Assembly: GCA_023512835.1 (NCBI GenBank)
Contig: CM042090.1
Coordinates: 52,129,365 to 52,193,364 of the forward strand
DNA length: 64,000 bases
Source of the DNA: Taxillus chinensis
Lineage: Eukaryota > Streptophyta > Magnoliopsida > Santalales > Loranthaceae
Reading direction: 5' to 3'
Part shown: piece by piece, positions 44,803 through 56,046 of the stretch
Layout: every line of letters starts with the position of its first letter
Numbering within the stretch: position 1 is the stretch's first letter
Position numbers and translations under genes: made by a program
Notes under the pieces: model-generated
Database searches by the model: none
What the model was told of the DNA's origin: nothing
Seen by the model: the letters and a program-made list of their open reading frames with translations, nothing else

Positions 44803-45920
44803 TGTCACGCCCCGGATTTCCGACCCGGGGAAACCGATACGTGACTCCCCGTATACCCACACGGAGGGTAAAAGGGGTTGGATTACTGGATGCCACACAA
44901 GCAAAACTAACAATCACAATAAACAAATAAGCTACATCTTTATTTAATTTCAAACATCAAATGGGTCACAAACCAACCATGTTCCATACTACAGTTCAAT
45001 CCCTTATTACATATCCCCCCCCTTGGGGTTACATAAATTATAAAATTACATTACTGAACTGAACAATAAAATGAAGATGGTCTTCCACCTTGGTGTATCC
45101 ACCTAACGCCTGTAAGTCCCTAGAAAACAAGCAAACACAGTAGGAGGGGTGAGCAACCACAGCCTAGTAGGGATCAAGTCTCCCCAACCCTTCCCATGTT
45201 CCTAGCGGCTACATGCATGTGCACAGGTGTAGTGACGTGGCAGTATTAGGAAAAAGAAAATAAAACATTCCACCCAAGCAGGCGTAACCCCAGCCCCAGC
45301 CACACTGGCCAACAAACCACATCTCAAGCAAGTAATTTAACCGCCTCTCAGGCAAAGTAGTTTAACCGCCTCTTCAGGCCACTGGTTTAACCGCCTCTCA
45401 GGCAAAGTAATTTAACCGCCTCTTCAGGCCAGATACCACAGTCATGCACACAACACACTATGGTCACTTAAGCATAAAACCAAACACTTGGTGTGCACCC
45501 GTTCACAAGTGCACAAACCCAGCCATTCAGGCAAAAGAACAAACACCCAACATGCATACATACACCAAATCACAAGTCCAGCCAGACAGGCATATTACCA
45601 AACATGTAATGGGCATATACACACAGCTATATTCACACAGGCATTTCATCGAACATATAGCACGCAACAACAGATTTACACCAAAATGCCATTGAAGGCC
45701 AACATCCATATAGGAGATCACACCTATATGGATTACATATATATATATATAAACAGATATCATCCATAATCTACCCTAGAACCCTAGGACAAAGGAGGAT
45801 TTAGGAAGAACATAACCCCTACCTCAAGTAAAATGCAACAACACTGCAATACTGTTCCCACGCCGAACGCTGTCCGCCCACGAGACACCGTTCACCCACG
45901 CAAGACGCCCGGCAGAACCA

Positions 45921-45980
<60 letters not shown>

Positions 45981-46663
45981 GACGGCTGGTGGAGCAACAA
46001 ACCCTAAACCTAAAACAGAGGGGCTTCTCCTCCTTAAATAGACAACACAACATCAAAACGACGTAGTTTTCATTAAGTGAATCCCAGCATCAAAACGACG
46101 TAGTTTTGATGGAACAAGCTATGACCTTCCCACATCCATACACACCAAAATATTCACAATTCCAACATGGTCCTTTGGGAAAAGATGGTTAGAATGACAA
46201 AACCAAGGCAACCATGCAAAAACATGCTTGCACACCAATTTGAACGCCAATTCCCCAATTGGCGTGCAGCTCCAAATACACTCAAACTTTACCCCAAGCC
46301 TCCTTGCATCTTGTAGAGGTCTGAGAAGCAAAAATATGCTTGCACGTGAAATGGGTGAATTCACGTGCAGCTCCAAATGCTCTGAAATTTCTGTGGTACA
46401 TAGAGGACCTCATTCTAAGCAACTTTTGTTCTTGCAAGCCAATTATTTGAGGCCATCTACAATATCAAAAGTGAGCTCTAAAATCTGCCAAAACAGCTTA
46501 AAACCGCATGTATATGCATTGCATCTTCCTAGGGCATGAATGTACGTTATCACTTGTCACATGCACCTCCCTAAAGTCCCCTCTTGGGCTCATCTCTTAC
46601 CTCAAACTTGTGCACCAACATCCAAGGTGTTTGTGGTTAACTTCTTACACACGGGTCATTACA
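44803..46663 (-). repeat. 3' LTR of C (1861 bp)
   Basis: TGTCACGCCCC to GGTCATTACA. It contains four units of the 25-26 bp TTTAACCGCCTCT array (45325-45433), a (CT)n run of about 53 bases at 45926-45978 in the leader, ACGT palindromes at 46053-46074 and 46090-46111, and a G-box hairpin at 46341-46369. Confidence 0.95.
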
Positions 46664-46907
46664 TCCTCTCCCCCTTAAGACTTTTCATCCTCGAAAAGAA
46701 ATGACATACAAGGAAAACAAACACAAGCTACCCATTTGCCACACGGCGAGCCACAACACCCAAATGAATCACACAACACAACAGGACATCTCAAACGCAT
46801 TGCAATCTCAAAACACATTTGAATAAAAATACCAGTTTACAAGTAGAAATACAAATACACCAAACCATGAGCCACAAGAAAACATATCACTAAGCCACCT
46901 CCCACCC
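46664..46907 (-). promoter_or_regulatory. Polypurine tract and 3' untranslated region of C
   Basis: The minus-strand PPT CTTAAGGGGGAGAGGA (46664-46679) abuts the 3' LTR and is preceded by the TTTTCGAGGATGAAAA-type hairpin. A second purine tract, TTAAGGGTGGGAGGTGG (about 46898-46914), overlaps the pol stop behind its own hairpin, as in A and E. Confidence 0.8.
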
Positions 46908-47924
46908 TTAAGATTGTTCGTCCTCGAACAACTCTGGGTGCTGCTCACGCATCACGGACTCACGTTCCCATGTCTCCTCCGCAATGCCACGACGCTGCCA
47001 CAGCACGCGAACTAAAGGAATAGCACGACCACGCAAAAGCTTCTCCCGCCGATTAAGGATACGGATAGGGGCCTCAACAACGGACATGTCATCCTCAATG
47101 TCCAATGTCCCCCAATCGATCACATGAGTGGGGTCAGGATGATACTTCCTCAACTGGGACACGTGAAACATGTTGTGCACTCGACTCAGCTGCGGTGGTA
47201 ACGCTAACCGGTAGGCCACAGGCCCCACACGATCCAGAATCTCAAAAGGACCAATAAACCGCAGAAGAAACACATGATCACCAATAGAAAACTCCAAAGG
47301 TCGCCGCCGCTGATCCGCATAAGATTTCTGCCGACTCTGAGCTGATAACAAATGCTGACGAATCAACTTAACCTTCTCGGTAGCCTCTTGAACCAACTGT
47401 GGTCCCAAGAGAGCTGTCTCCCCCACCTCGGTCCAACACAAAGGTGATCGACACGGCTGCCCATACAACGCCTCAAAAGGAGCCATCCCAATGGATGCCT
47501 GATAACTGTTGTTGTAGGCAAACTCCACCAAAGCAAGGTGAGTCGCCCACGAACCCCCAAAATCTAACACACAAGCCCGCAACATGTCCTCCAAGGTCTG
47601 ATTCGTCCTCTCTGTCTGGCCGTCAGTCTCAGGGTGAAAGGCTGTACTCAAGTGAAGTTTGGTCCCCATAGCCTCCTACAAACCTGCCCAAAAATGGGAA
47701 GTGAACCTCGAATCCCGGTCAGAGACAACCGAGGATGGTACTCCATGTAGTCTCACAATCTCGTTCATGTATAGATGACTCAAGGTCCCAATAGAGTCCC
47801 GCTCGCGAACAGCCAGGAAATGGGCCGACTTTGTGAGTCGATCCACAATCACCCAAATCATATATTTCCTCCCTGTGGTGGGCGGAAGACCAGTCACAAA
47901 ATCCATCGCTATGTGTTCCCACTT
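46908..47924 (-). pseudogene. pol: Integrase core and chromodomain of C
   Basis: From the TAG at 47925 leftward: core D in [12 protein letters not shown] in [13 protein letters not shown] in [12 protein letters not shown], then [12 protein letters not shown]. After GDHVFL there is a deletion of about 17 codons relative to element A before [13 protein letters not shown]. The C-terminus is a chromodomain-like segment: [35 protein letters not shown], ending EDEQS and TAA. The chromodomain would bind heterochromatic histone marks and steer insertion, which fits the nested repeat setting. A TAG at 47673-47675 replaces a CAG kept by A, and the TAG at 47925-47927 replaces a TGG kept by A. Confidence 0.92.
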
Positions 47925-49234
47925 CTACTCCGCTATGGGCAAGGGCTGTAACATGCCCGCCGGCCGCTGATGCTCAGCCTTCACCTGCTGACACGTGAGG
48001 CACGGGGAAACAAAAAGAGCCACATCGCGTTTCATCCCAGGCCACCAAAAATGTCCTCGAAGCGCATGGTACATCTTCGTACCCCCTGGATGCACAGCAA
48101 CTCTAGACTGGTGAAACTCCCTCATCACCTCATCCCTGAGGGAAGAAGCCACTACCAACCGCCCCTGAAAAGACAACTCATGCTCAGGACCCTCTGTCCA
48201 GTCCTCAGATAGCTCCCCATCCTCAATACGAGCACGGAGAACCTCACACTCAATGTCACCCAACTGTCCCTCCCGGACGCGCTGGTACAACTCAGGCACA
48301 ACCACCAAAGGACTCAGGACTGTCCCACCATCACGAACAACAGGCTGCAGCTGCAACATCGCCAACTGCTCCATCAGCTTCCACTCTCTCACGGCCACCT
48401 CAGCTTTCCCTTTTCTGCTCAACGCATCAGCCACAACATTACCCTTGCCCGGGGTATAGGCAAGAGTAAAGTCAAAGGTCTGCAAATACTCCACCCATCT
48501 CCTCTGCCTCAAATTTAAGTCCTTCTGAGTAAAGATGTACTGAAGGCTCTTGTGATCTGAGAACACCACGAACTTCTCCCCCAAAAGGTAGTGTTGCCAA
48601 CTCTTCAGGGCGAAGATGACAGCCGCCAACTCAAGATCATGGGTAGGGTAATTCTGCTCATGAGGCTTCAGCTGCCTTGACCCATAAGCTACCACACTGT
48701 GCTCCTGCATAAGCACACACCCCAAACCTACCCTGGACGCATCGCAAAATACCTCATACGGAATATCCTCCCTAGGCAACGTCAACACAGGTGCAGTGGT
48801 CAAACGAGTTTTGAGAGTCTCAAACGCCTGCTGGCACTTGTCTGCCCACTCAAACTTCACTCCTTTCCTAGTCAACGCCGTCATAGGGGCCGCCAAATGG
48901 GAGAACCCCTCGACAAAACGACGATAGTACCCCGCCAAGCCAAGAAAGCTACGGAACTCAAAAACGTTGGTTAGCCTCGCCCATGATGCCACGGCCTCAA
49001 TCTTGGCTGGGTCCACCCTAACTCCCTCAGCTGACACCACATGGCCAAGAAAGTGAACCTCCTACAGCCAAAACTCACACTTGCTAAACTTAGCAAACAG
49101 CTGCTGGTCCCTCAAGGTTTGCAACACTGTTGCCAAATGCTCCACATGCTCCCTCTCGGTCTTGGAATATACCAAGATATCATCAATAAACACCACCACA
49201 AACGAATCCAAGTATAGAGCAAAGACCTGGTTCA
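47925..49234 (-). pseudogene. pol: RT end, RNase H and integrase zinc domain of C
   Basis: Starts with the RT palm end ([11 protein letters not shown] near 49190-49160), KCEFWL, a TAG at 49041 region, then [35 protein letters not shown] (thumb), RNase H ([48 protein letters not shown]), and the integrase HHCC domain ([10 protein letters not shown] to CLTCQQVK). The frame shifts near 49235-49250 from the upstream RT. The gap between NAPPVFMH and the DD motif is only a one-base shift. Confidence 0.9.
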
Positions 49235-49640
49235 TCAATGCATGAACACCGGTGGCGCATTAGTGAGCCCGAAAGGCATCACTACCCACTCATAATGCCC
49301 ATACCTGCACCGAAAAGCCGTCTTAGGGATGTCCTCCTCCCTAACCCTGAGCTGGTGATACCCCGACCGTAAATCTATTTTGGAAAACCATTGGGCCCCA
49401 CTCAATTGGTCAAATAGGTCATCTATCCGAGGCAACGGATACTTGTTCTTCACAGTCACTGAATTTATCTTCCTATAGTCGATGCAGAGACAAAGCGTGC
49501 CATCTGCCTTCTTAGCAAAGAGCACCGGAGCACCCCAAGGTGAGGTACTCGGTCGGATATACCCCTGGCCCACCAACTCCTCGATTTTCCTCTGAAGCTC
49601 CCTCAACTCGACTGCCCCATACGATACGCTACTTGGGAAA
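49235..49640 (-). pseudogene. pol: Reverse transcriptase N-terminal half of C
   Basis: [93 protein letters not shown], then NAPPVFMH and a frameshift. These are the fingers and palm of a gypsy RT, with the first catalytic D in [12 protein letters not shown] second frameshift near 49610 separates it from the PR-RT junction. Confidence 0.92.
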
Positions 49641-50400
49641 TCGGACCCGTCCCCGGCACCAACTCAATGGTGAACTCCACACTCCTCTTAGGTGGCAAAC
49701 TCCTCAACTCTTCAGGAAAAACATCCTGAAATTGGTCCACAACAGCGGGCCACACCCTCTTTTCCACCTTCCCCTCCTCAGCAAAGGTCAGGGCTGCCAA
49801 CCTGTGGGTAATGGCACCCCACTGGTCCAACACTGGCTCGGCTCGACTCGCCTCACGATCCCACTCCCCTTGCAGGGTACAAGAGATTCCTACGGGTGAC
49901 ACGAAGGATACACGCCGCCGGTAACAGTCTATCTTGGCTTGGAAATCCATAAGCCAATCCATACCCAAGATCAGGTCAAAAGTACGCGAAGGCATCACAT
50001 GCAAGTCGAAACTCAGTTACACATCACCCATAGTTAACACACAATCGCGCCAAGTTAACACACAATCGCGGCAAACATGTCGCACCTCAATCATACCTCC
50101 CACCAGAGACTCTACAACTAAGGGCCTCTCTGCCTCAACATACGTTAACCCCAAGCCCTCAACTATAAGCTCAACAATAAAAGAACGCGATGCACCCGTA
50201 TCGAAAAGAACAGAAGCAAGCATGCGGGAGATCAAAAGAGTACCTCTAACCATCGATGGTCCTGCTCCCTCCTCTGCCGATGAAGGTGGTAGCTCAGCCT
50301 CCTCCTGGGGTGTCGCATTCAGTGCAAACACCCTCCCTTGGCCCGTGCCACTGGTCGGCTCACTCACTGGGTGGCTCCCGCCCTGACTGCCTCTAGCATC
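49603..50400 (-). pseudogene. pol: Aspartic protease and RT entry of C
   Basis: PR active site LFDTGASRSFI (about 50195-50165), ending ILGMDWLMDF, then the linker to RT ([23 protein letters not shown], then the broken PYRM-type motif). A TAA at 50017-50019 interrupts GDV-LSFDLHVM. A 22-24 bp tandem duplication at 50033-50080 repeats RDCVLT, an in-frame insertion not expected in the family. Confidence 0.88.
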
Positions 50401-51658
50401 AGCCTACTGTCGCTCTGGCCTCCCCTGAGGTCGGGTCTGACTGGATCCTGCCTGGCTGGCCTGCCACTGACGAGCTGGTCTGTCAGCTGGTGCACGGAAG
50501 CTAGCATCACTCCTCACGCTGGATGCCACGCCCCCCGCTCCCCTGTTGCCACTCCTGCAAACCCGGCGCAAATGGCCCTCTCGTCCACAGTTGTTGCAGC
50601 GCCAGTCCTTCTTGGGGCACTCCCCCTTGAAGTGACCCTGCTCTCCACGCGGTGACAGACATCGCTAGGTAGACCCCCAGATGGACCACCCTGTCTTCCG
50701 CCGCCAAAGGTGAACCTCCCAGGGTTCACAGATGTCTGACCCCGACTGCAAAAAGAACTGCTATCCCTCTCCTCCATCTTGAGCCTCTTAGGCCTTGCAT
50801 CTCGATCAGACCCACTCTGCAACTGGCGACCCTGATGGGCCTGCCTCCCATCATCCAGCTCTCTCTCGGCTATACGGGCCGTCTCCACAACCTCAGCATA
50901 GTTCCTCAAGCGTAGAATTGCCACCCTCTGCCTAAGGGCTGGCCTAAGGCCCAAAGTGAACTTGTGGGCCTTCAGGTCCTCCCTTGCCACAGTCTTAGGA
51001 GCAAACCTACTCAAGCTCCGGAACTCCCGCTCATACTCAGGTACCGTCCTGGATCCTTGCTTCAGGCTGCCGAATTCCTCCCTCTTCTGCCATCTCACTG
51101 ATTCCGGGAAGAACTCATCATGGAAGAGTTGCAAGAACTCCTCCCAAAGCATGAGTTGCACCGCACGGCTCCCCGCGACACTCGTCCACCACTCCAAAGC
51201 ATCCCCCTCCAGCTGCCAAATGGCCAGTCGCACCTTGTCCTCCTCCCGGGGCAGGAGAAAGGAGAACACATGCTCGATCTGCCTCAACCACTGCTCAACT
51301 ACCACAGGATCACCTTCCCCCTTGAATCGCGGAGGTTGTTCCTTTCGGAACCGTGTCACCACGTCATCCTCTGCACGAGTCGGTACACCACCCAGCGAAC
51401 TCTCACGTCACGAGGCAGCTCCCCTACTGGTGGTGGTGGTGGCATCACCTGCTGTGCTGCCATCTCACGGCGCACCTCCTCCCAAACCTCCTTCCGGAGT
51501 CCCTCCCGTAGCTCTCATACCTCTAGCCGGATGCCTTCTCGTAGCTGTGCCAGCAACAACACATGCCCTCCAACGGACGGTCCCGCACTCGGACCCTCAT
51601 GGGCAAATGACTCATCAGCCACTGCCCCGGACGCACGTGTCTCTCTCCTCGGCGGCAT
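50400..51658 (-). pseudogene. gag: Gag of C
   Basis: The ATG at 51658 (MPPRRETRAS) starts an N-terminal helical part with one stop near 51520. From 51362 the frame is open: PPRFKGEGDPVVVEQWLRQIEHVF, WQLEGDALEWWTSV, LFHDEFFPESVRWQKREEF and LKQGSRTVPEYEREFRSLSRFAP form the capsid (retrotransposon gag family), followed by a basic Arg/Gln stretch. A frameshift near 50665 precedes the nucleocapsid, where GHFKGECPKKDW and the complete knuckle CNNCGREGHLRRVC (about 50560-50610) are seen. Confidence 0.9.
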
Positions 51659-52078
51659 TCTTACTACACGAAGTAAGAAGCACAAACGTCAAAACGAATT
51701 TATAATCTATCGCGTCACTACCTCTACCCCACTGATCAATTCCACTATCACATGACATTACACACATACATTGTATCAATCACATTTCACAGTTCGGTAC
51801 GCATTGCCAAACAAATCAGAGTTGCACATTTCACACTTAATCATATTATCATATCCACAATTTCCACAGTTTAGCACACATTCACAGCAAATGCAACTAG
51901 TGCCCTAATGCCAATGCATGCAAATCCTACCACAAGACTGGACTACCCTAAGTACACCTTGGAGGCTCAAAGAGGACCATGTTGATCAGGCATGTCCCTC
52001 CAGGCTCCTCCAAAGGACTTAGGATAACCAGGTCCACCCACTACCCTAGGCCAACTAGACCATGCTCTGATACCATAC
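51659..52078 (-). promoter_or_regulatory. Leader and primer-binding site of C
   Basis: The PBS TGGTATCAGAGC (minus, 52064-52075) lies three bases from the LTR. The roughly 400-bp leader between PBS and gag is AT-rich and non-coding; the phrase GCCCTAATGCCAATGNATGCAAATCC is shared with L near 2080-2110, and may contribute to packaging. Confidence 0.9.
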
Positions 52079-53213
52079 TGTCACGCCCCGGATTTCCGAC
52101 CCGGGGAAACCGGTACGTGACTCCCCGTACACCCACATGGAGGGTAAAAGGGGTTGGATTACTGGATGCCACACAAGCAAAACTAACAATCACAATAAAC
52201 AAATAAGCCACATCTTTATTTAATTTCAAACATCAAAGGGGTCACAAACATGGTCTTCCACCTTATTACATATCCCCCCCTTGGGGTTACATAAATTATA
52301 AAATTACATTACTGAACTGAACAATAAAATGAAGATGGTCTTCCACCTTGGTGTATCCACCTAACGCCTGTAAGTCCCTGGAAAACAAGCAAACACAATA
52401 GGAGGGGTGAGCAACCACAGCCTAGTAGGGATCAAGTCTCCCCAACCCTTCCCATGTTCCTAGCGGCTACATGCATGTGCACAGGTGTAGTGACGTGGCA
52501 GTATTAGGAAAAAGAAAATAAAACATTCCACCCAAGCAGGCGTAACCCTAGCCCCAGCCACACTGGCCAATAAACCACATCTCAAGCAAGTAATTTAACC
52601 GCCTCTTCAGGCCACTAATTTAACCGCCTCTCAGGCAAAGTAGTTTAACCGCCTCTTCAGGCCACTGGTTTAACCGCCTCTCAGGCAAAGTAATTTAACC
52701 GCCTCTTCAGGCCAGATACCACAGTCATGCACACAACACACTATGGTCACTTAAGCATAAAACCAAACACTTGGTGTGCACCCGTTCACAAGTGCACAAA
52801 CCCAGCCATTCAGGCAAAAGAACAAACACCCAGCATGCATACATACACCAAATCACAAGTCCAGCCACACAGGCATATTACCAAACATGTAATGGGCATA
52901 TACACACAGCTATATTCACACAGGCATTTCATCGAACATATAGCATGCAACAACAGATTCACACCAAAATGCCATTGAAGGCCAACATCCATACAGGAGA
53001 TCACACCTATATGGATTACATATATATATATAAACAGATATAATCCATAATCTACCCTAGAACCCTAGGACAAAGGAGGATTTAGGAAGAACATAACCCC
53101 AACCTCAAGTAAAATGCAACAACACTGCAATACTGTTCCCACGCCGAACGTTGTCCGCCCACGAGACACCGATCACCCACGCAAGACGCCCGGCAGCAAC
53201 CAGGAGCTCTACT

Positions 53214-53260
<47 letters not shown>

Positions 53261-53943
53261 GACGGCTGGTGGAGCAACAAACCCTAAACCTAAAACAGAG
53301 GGGCTTCTCCTCCTTAAATAGACAACACAACATCAAAACGACGTAGTTTTCATTAAGTGAATCCCAGCATCAAAACGACGTAGTTTTGATGGAACAAGCT
53401 ATGACCTTCCCACATCCATACACACCAAAATATTCACAATTCCAACATGGTCCTTTGGGAAAAGATGGTTAGAATGACAAAACCAAGGCAACCATGCAAA
53501 AACATGCTTGCACGCCAATTTGAACGCCAATTCCCCAATTGGCGTGCAGCTCCAAATACACTCAAACTTTACCCCAAGCCTCCTTGCATCTTGTAGAGGT
53601 CTGAGAAGCAAAAATATGCTTGCACGTGAAATGGGTGAATTCACGTGCAACTCCAAATGCTCTGAAAATTCTGTGGTAGATAGAGGACCTCATTCTAAGC
53701 AACTTTTGTTCTTGCACGCCAATTGTTTGAGGCCATCTACTATATCAAAAGTGAGCTCCAAAATCTTCCAAAACAGCTTAAAACCGCATGTATATGCATA
53801 GCATCTTCCTAGGGCATGAATGTACGTTATCACTTGTCACATGCACTTCCCTAAAGTCCCCTCTTGGGCTCATCTCTTACCTCAAACTTGTGCACCAACA
53901 TCCAAGGAGTTTGTGGTTAACTTCTTACACACGGGTCATTACA
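52079..53943 (-). repeat. 5' LTR of C (1865 bp)
   Basis: TGTCACGCCCC to GGTCATTACA. It has five units of the TTTAACCGCCTCT array (52590-52712) against four in the 3' LTR, and a shorter (CT)n run (53217-53255). ACGT palindromes lie at 53331-53352 and 53368-53389, and the G-box hairpin at 53621-53649. Confidence 0.95.
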
Positions 53944-53948
53944 GCTCC

Positions 53949-54313
53949 GAATCAGCTCAAACTTCTCCCCAAGCTTCCTTGCATCTTGTAGAGGCCTGAG
54001 AAGCAAAAATATGCTTGCACGTGAAATTGGTGAATTCATGTGCAGCTCCAAATGCTCTGAAATTTCTGTGGTAGCTAGAGGACATCATTCTAAGAAACTT
54101 TTGTTCTTGAATGCCAATTGTTTGAGGCCATCTACTATATCAAAAGTGAGCTCCAAAATCTGCCAAAACAGCTTAAAAACGCATGTATTTGCAAATAGCA
54201 TCTTCCTAGGGGTTAGAGCAAATATATATGATATATGAAGCAATAAGGCTCTAATCATGCTCTTAAATATCCTAAATAAACACTAGAATAATGGCATAAA
54301 ATGCGCGTTATCA
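53949..54313 (-). repeat. 5' LTR of B, distal (upstream) part
   Basis: Continuation of 43773-44802 after C, with end TGATAACGCGCATTTTATGCC on the minus strand at 54313. About 53950-54215 matches the upstream region of the chromovirus LTRs (for example 53545-53812) with roughly one difference per ten bases, including the G-box hairpin (54016-54044). Beyond 54215 the sequence is specific to B. Confidence 0.65.
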
Positions 54314-55165
54314 ATGGAAGATGGGGATGTAGTGCAGCAACGTCGGCAAGGAGCGGTGGCTTAGGGCATGACAGAAGCGTCGTTGAATATGATTAGAACC
54401 ATCGGCGCTATGACCTGATACTTTGGAGGCTGCTGCAACGAGTGGGATAGAGGACCCATGGTTGGCCGCAGCTTGGACCGGCGAGGAGTGGCGAGTCTGG
54501 GCACGTTGGGAGAAGTCGTTCGAGTGGTCGGTCACCGTTGAGGGTTGACGCTTGACAAGCAATGACAGCCAGGGGTCGGGATAGCAGAGTCGTGTGTTGA
54601 CGACCAATAGACTGTCGTGGTGGAAGGGAAAAATAGGCAGGATGAAGGGAACAAAGGCAGCGGTTGGTGTCGAAGTGGAGGTGGCCAGTAGTGAGATTCC
54701 CTGTCGGGGAACTCTCGTTGGGGATGAGGGAGATGAGGGATTGAAAAATTGCGGTTAGACTTTTGTAGATCGCGAGAGCCCCCCTTAGGTTAATGGTTTG
54801 GATTTGGTTTTATAGAGAAGAAGGAAGGAGGATGGTTGGGCTTATGGCGGCTTGACAAGGGTGGCTCAAGGGGCTGGGTTATGGTTCGGCCGATGGGGTC
54901 TGGACCATGAGGGACGATGTGAGCCATGGGTTTGGTTCGGACGGGGTTTCAAGGGAGAGAGAGAGAAAAGAGGGTAAGGTGGCATCAACGGCTAGAGATG
55001 CCATGGTCCTCCGGGATCTCGGTGGCCTATGCGTGTCGCCGGGGAGGAAGACAGCGACAGGAGAGAGGACGGGAGAAGGTGACGAATGGATTTGGTGATG
55101 TAGATAAGGTTGAACGGCTTTTGAGTGGCTGTGATTTTTTAGTTTTGTTTTGTTTTTGTTTTTTG

Positions 55166-55196
<31 letters not shown>

Positions 55197-56046
55197 TCAT
55201 TTTATTTTTGTTTTATTATTATAAACCAATGACACGTGGCCAAACGTAAGCGGGAAAAAAAAAAGAAATTTTTATGGTTTCAATTTGTAGTTTTTAACTA
55301 ACATGTTGGGGTTTTTGGGATCGGTAAAATAATCCAACTTTCAATAAAATGTGAAAAAATAAGTTTTTGACTCGGGGCATCACGACAAGTGACCCCATAT
55401 CCTTTTTTCTTGAAAATTAGTTATTTTTATGCCAAGACTGTACCGCACGTCCCTAAATCGTTTTATTACCGAAAAAGATTTTTTTATTTTTCGAAAATAA
55501 GCTCTATGAGCGAATATATGCAATATATACATCAAAATTCTTAGAATGATGAGAGAATTAAGAAAATGAGGTTCGTGACCTAATTCGGAGTGCCATTTTG
55601 AGTATTGGCCACTAGTTGACCGCTATTAGCGGTCCAAATACGGTTTTGATCATAACTTCCTCGTTTGACCTTGAAATTGAGCGCGGTTAAGGGCGTTGAT
55701 CTTCAAATTTGATTTCCTATCGCCTGGAACTCTCTTTGGCAATTGAAAATCTTTTAAAAGAAGGCATTGAAATCCCCCTCTCAGATTGGCGGTCATGTCT
55801 CTTTATTTAGCTGTACAAATTGATTAACAAATAGAAAATAAGTTTAAGGTAGCAAATAAATGTGTATGTCCAACCCAGACAAAATGGGGTCCAACAACAT
55901 GCATGTCAAAAAACAAACGAAAGATAAGAGAAAAACAAAAAATAAAGATAAAAATAAAAGGGAGCTTAGCACAGTCCACTTCTGCCACAGCCAAGATTGC
56001 ACATTGCTACAACCTCAGATCCTGATAGCAACAACTATCCACTTCA
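54314..56046. other. Unassigned stretch and leader of a Tat/Ogre-like element
   Basis: 54314-55130 is GC-rich and G-rich on the plus strand, without a supported ORF or recognised repeat. 55135-55210 is a (TTTTG)n-like run. 55300-55850 (CTCGGGGCATCACGACAAGTG, and the GTACCGCACGTCCC phrase) looks like the 5' region of a Tat/Ogre element, in keeping with the gag that follows. I could not locate its LTR ends. Confidence 0.4.

Larger units (their letters stand above)
44803..53943 (-). mobile_element. Element C: complete chromovirus (Ty3/gypsy) inserted in the LTR of B
   Basis: LTR 44803-46663, PPT, pol, gag, PBS, LTR 52079-53943, flanked by a perfect target duplication GCTCC (44798-44802 and 53944-53948). 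Pol order PR-RT-RH-INT-chromodomain, as in Tekay/Del-like chromoviruses. The coding region carries about five in-frame stops and two frameshifts, so it is non-autonomous now although structurally whole. Its two LTRs are highly similar with scattered substitutions, a roughly 30-bp indel near 44970 versus 52245, and array-length differences. Confidence 0.95.

Noticed and set aside
45926..45978. Plus ORF with Ser-Leu repeats
   Set aside because: It is a translated (CT)n microsatellite in the leader of the LTR.
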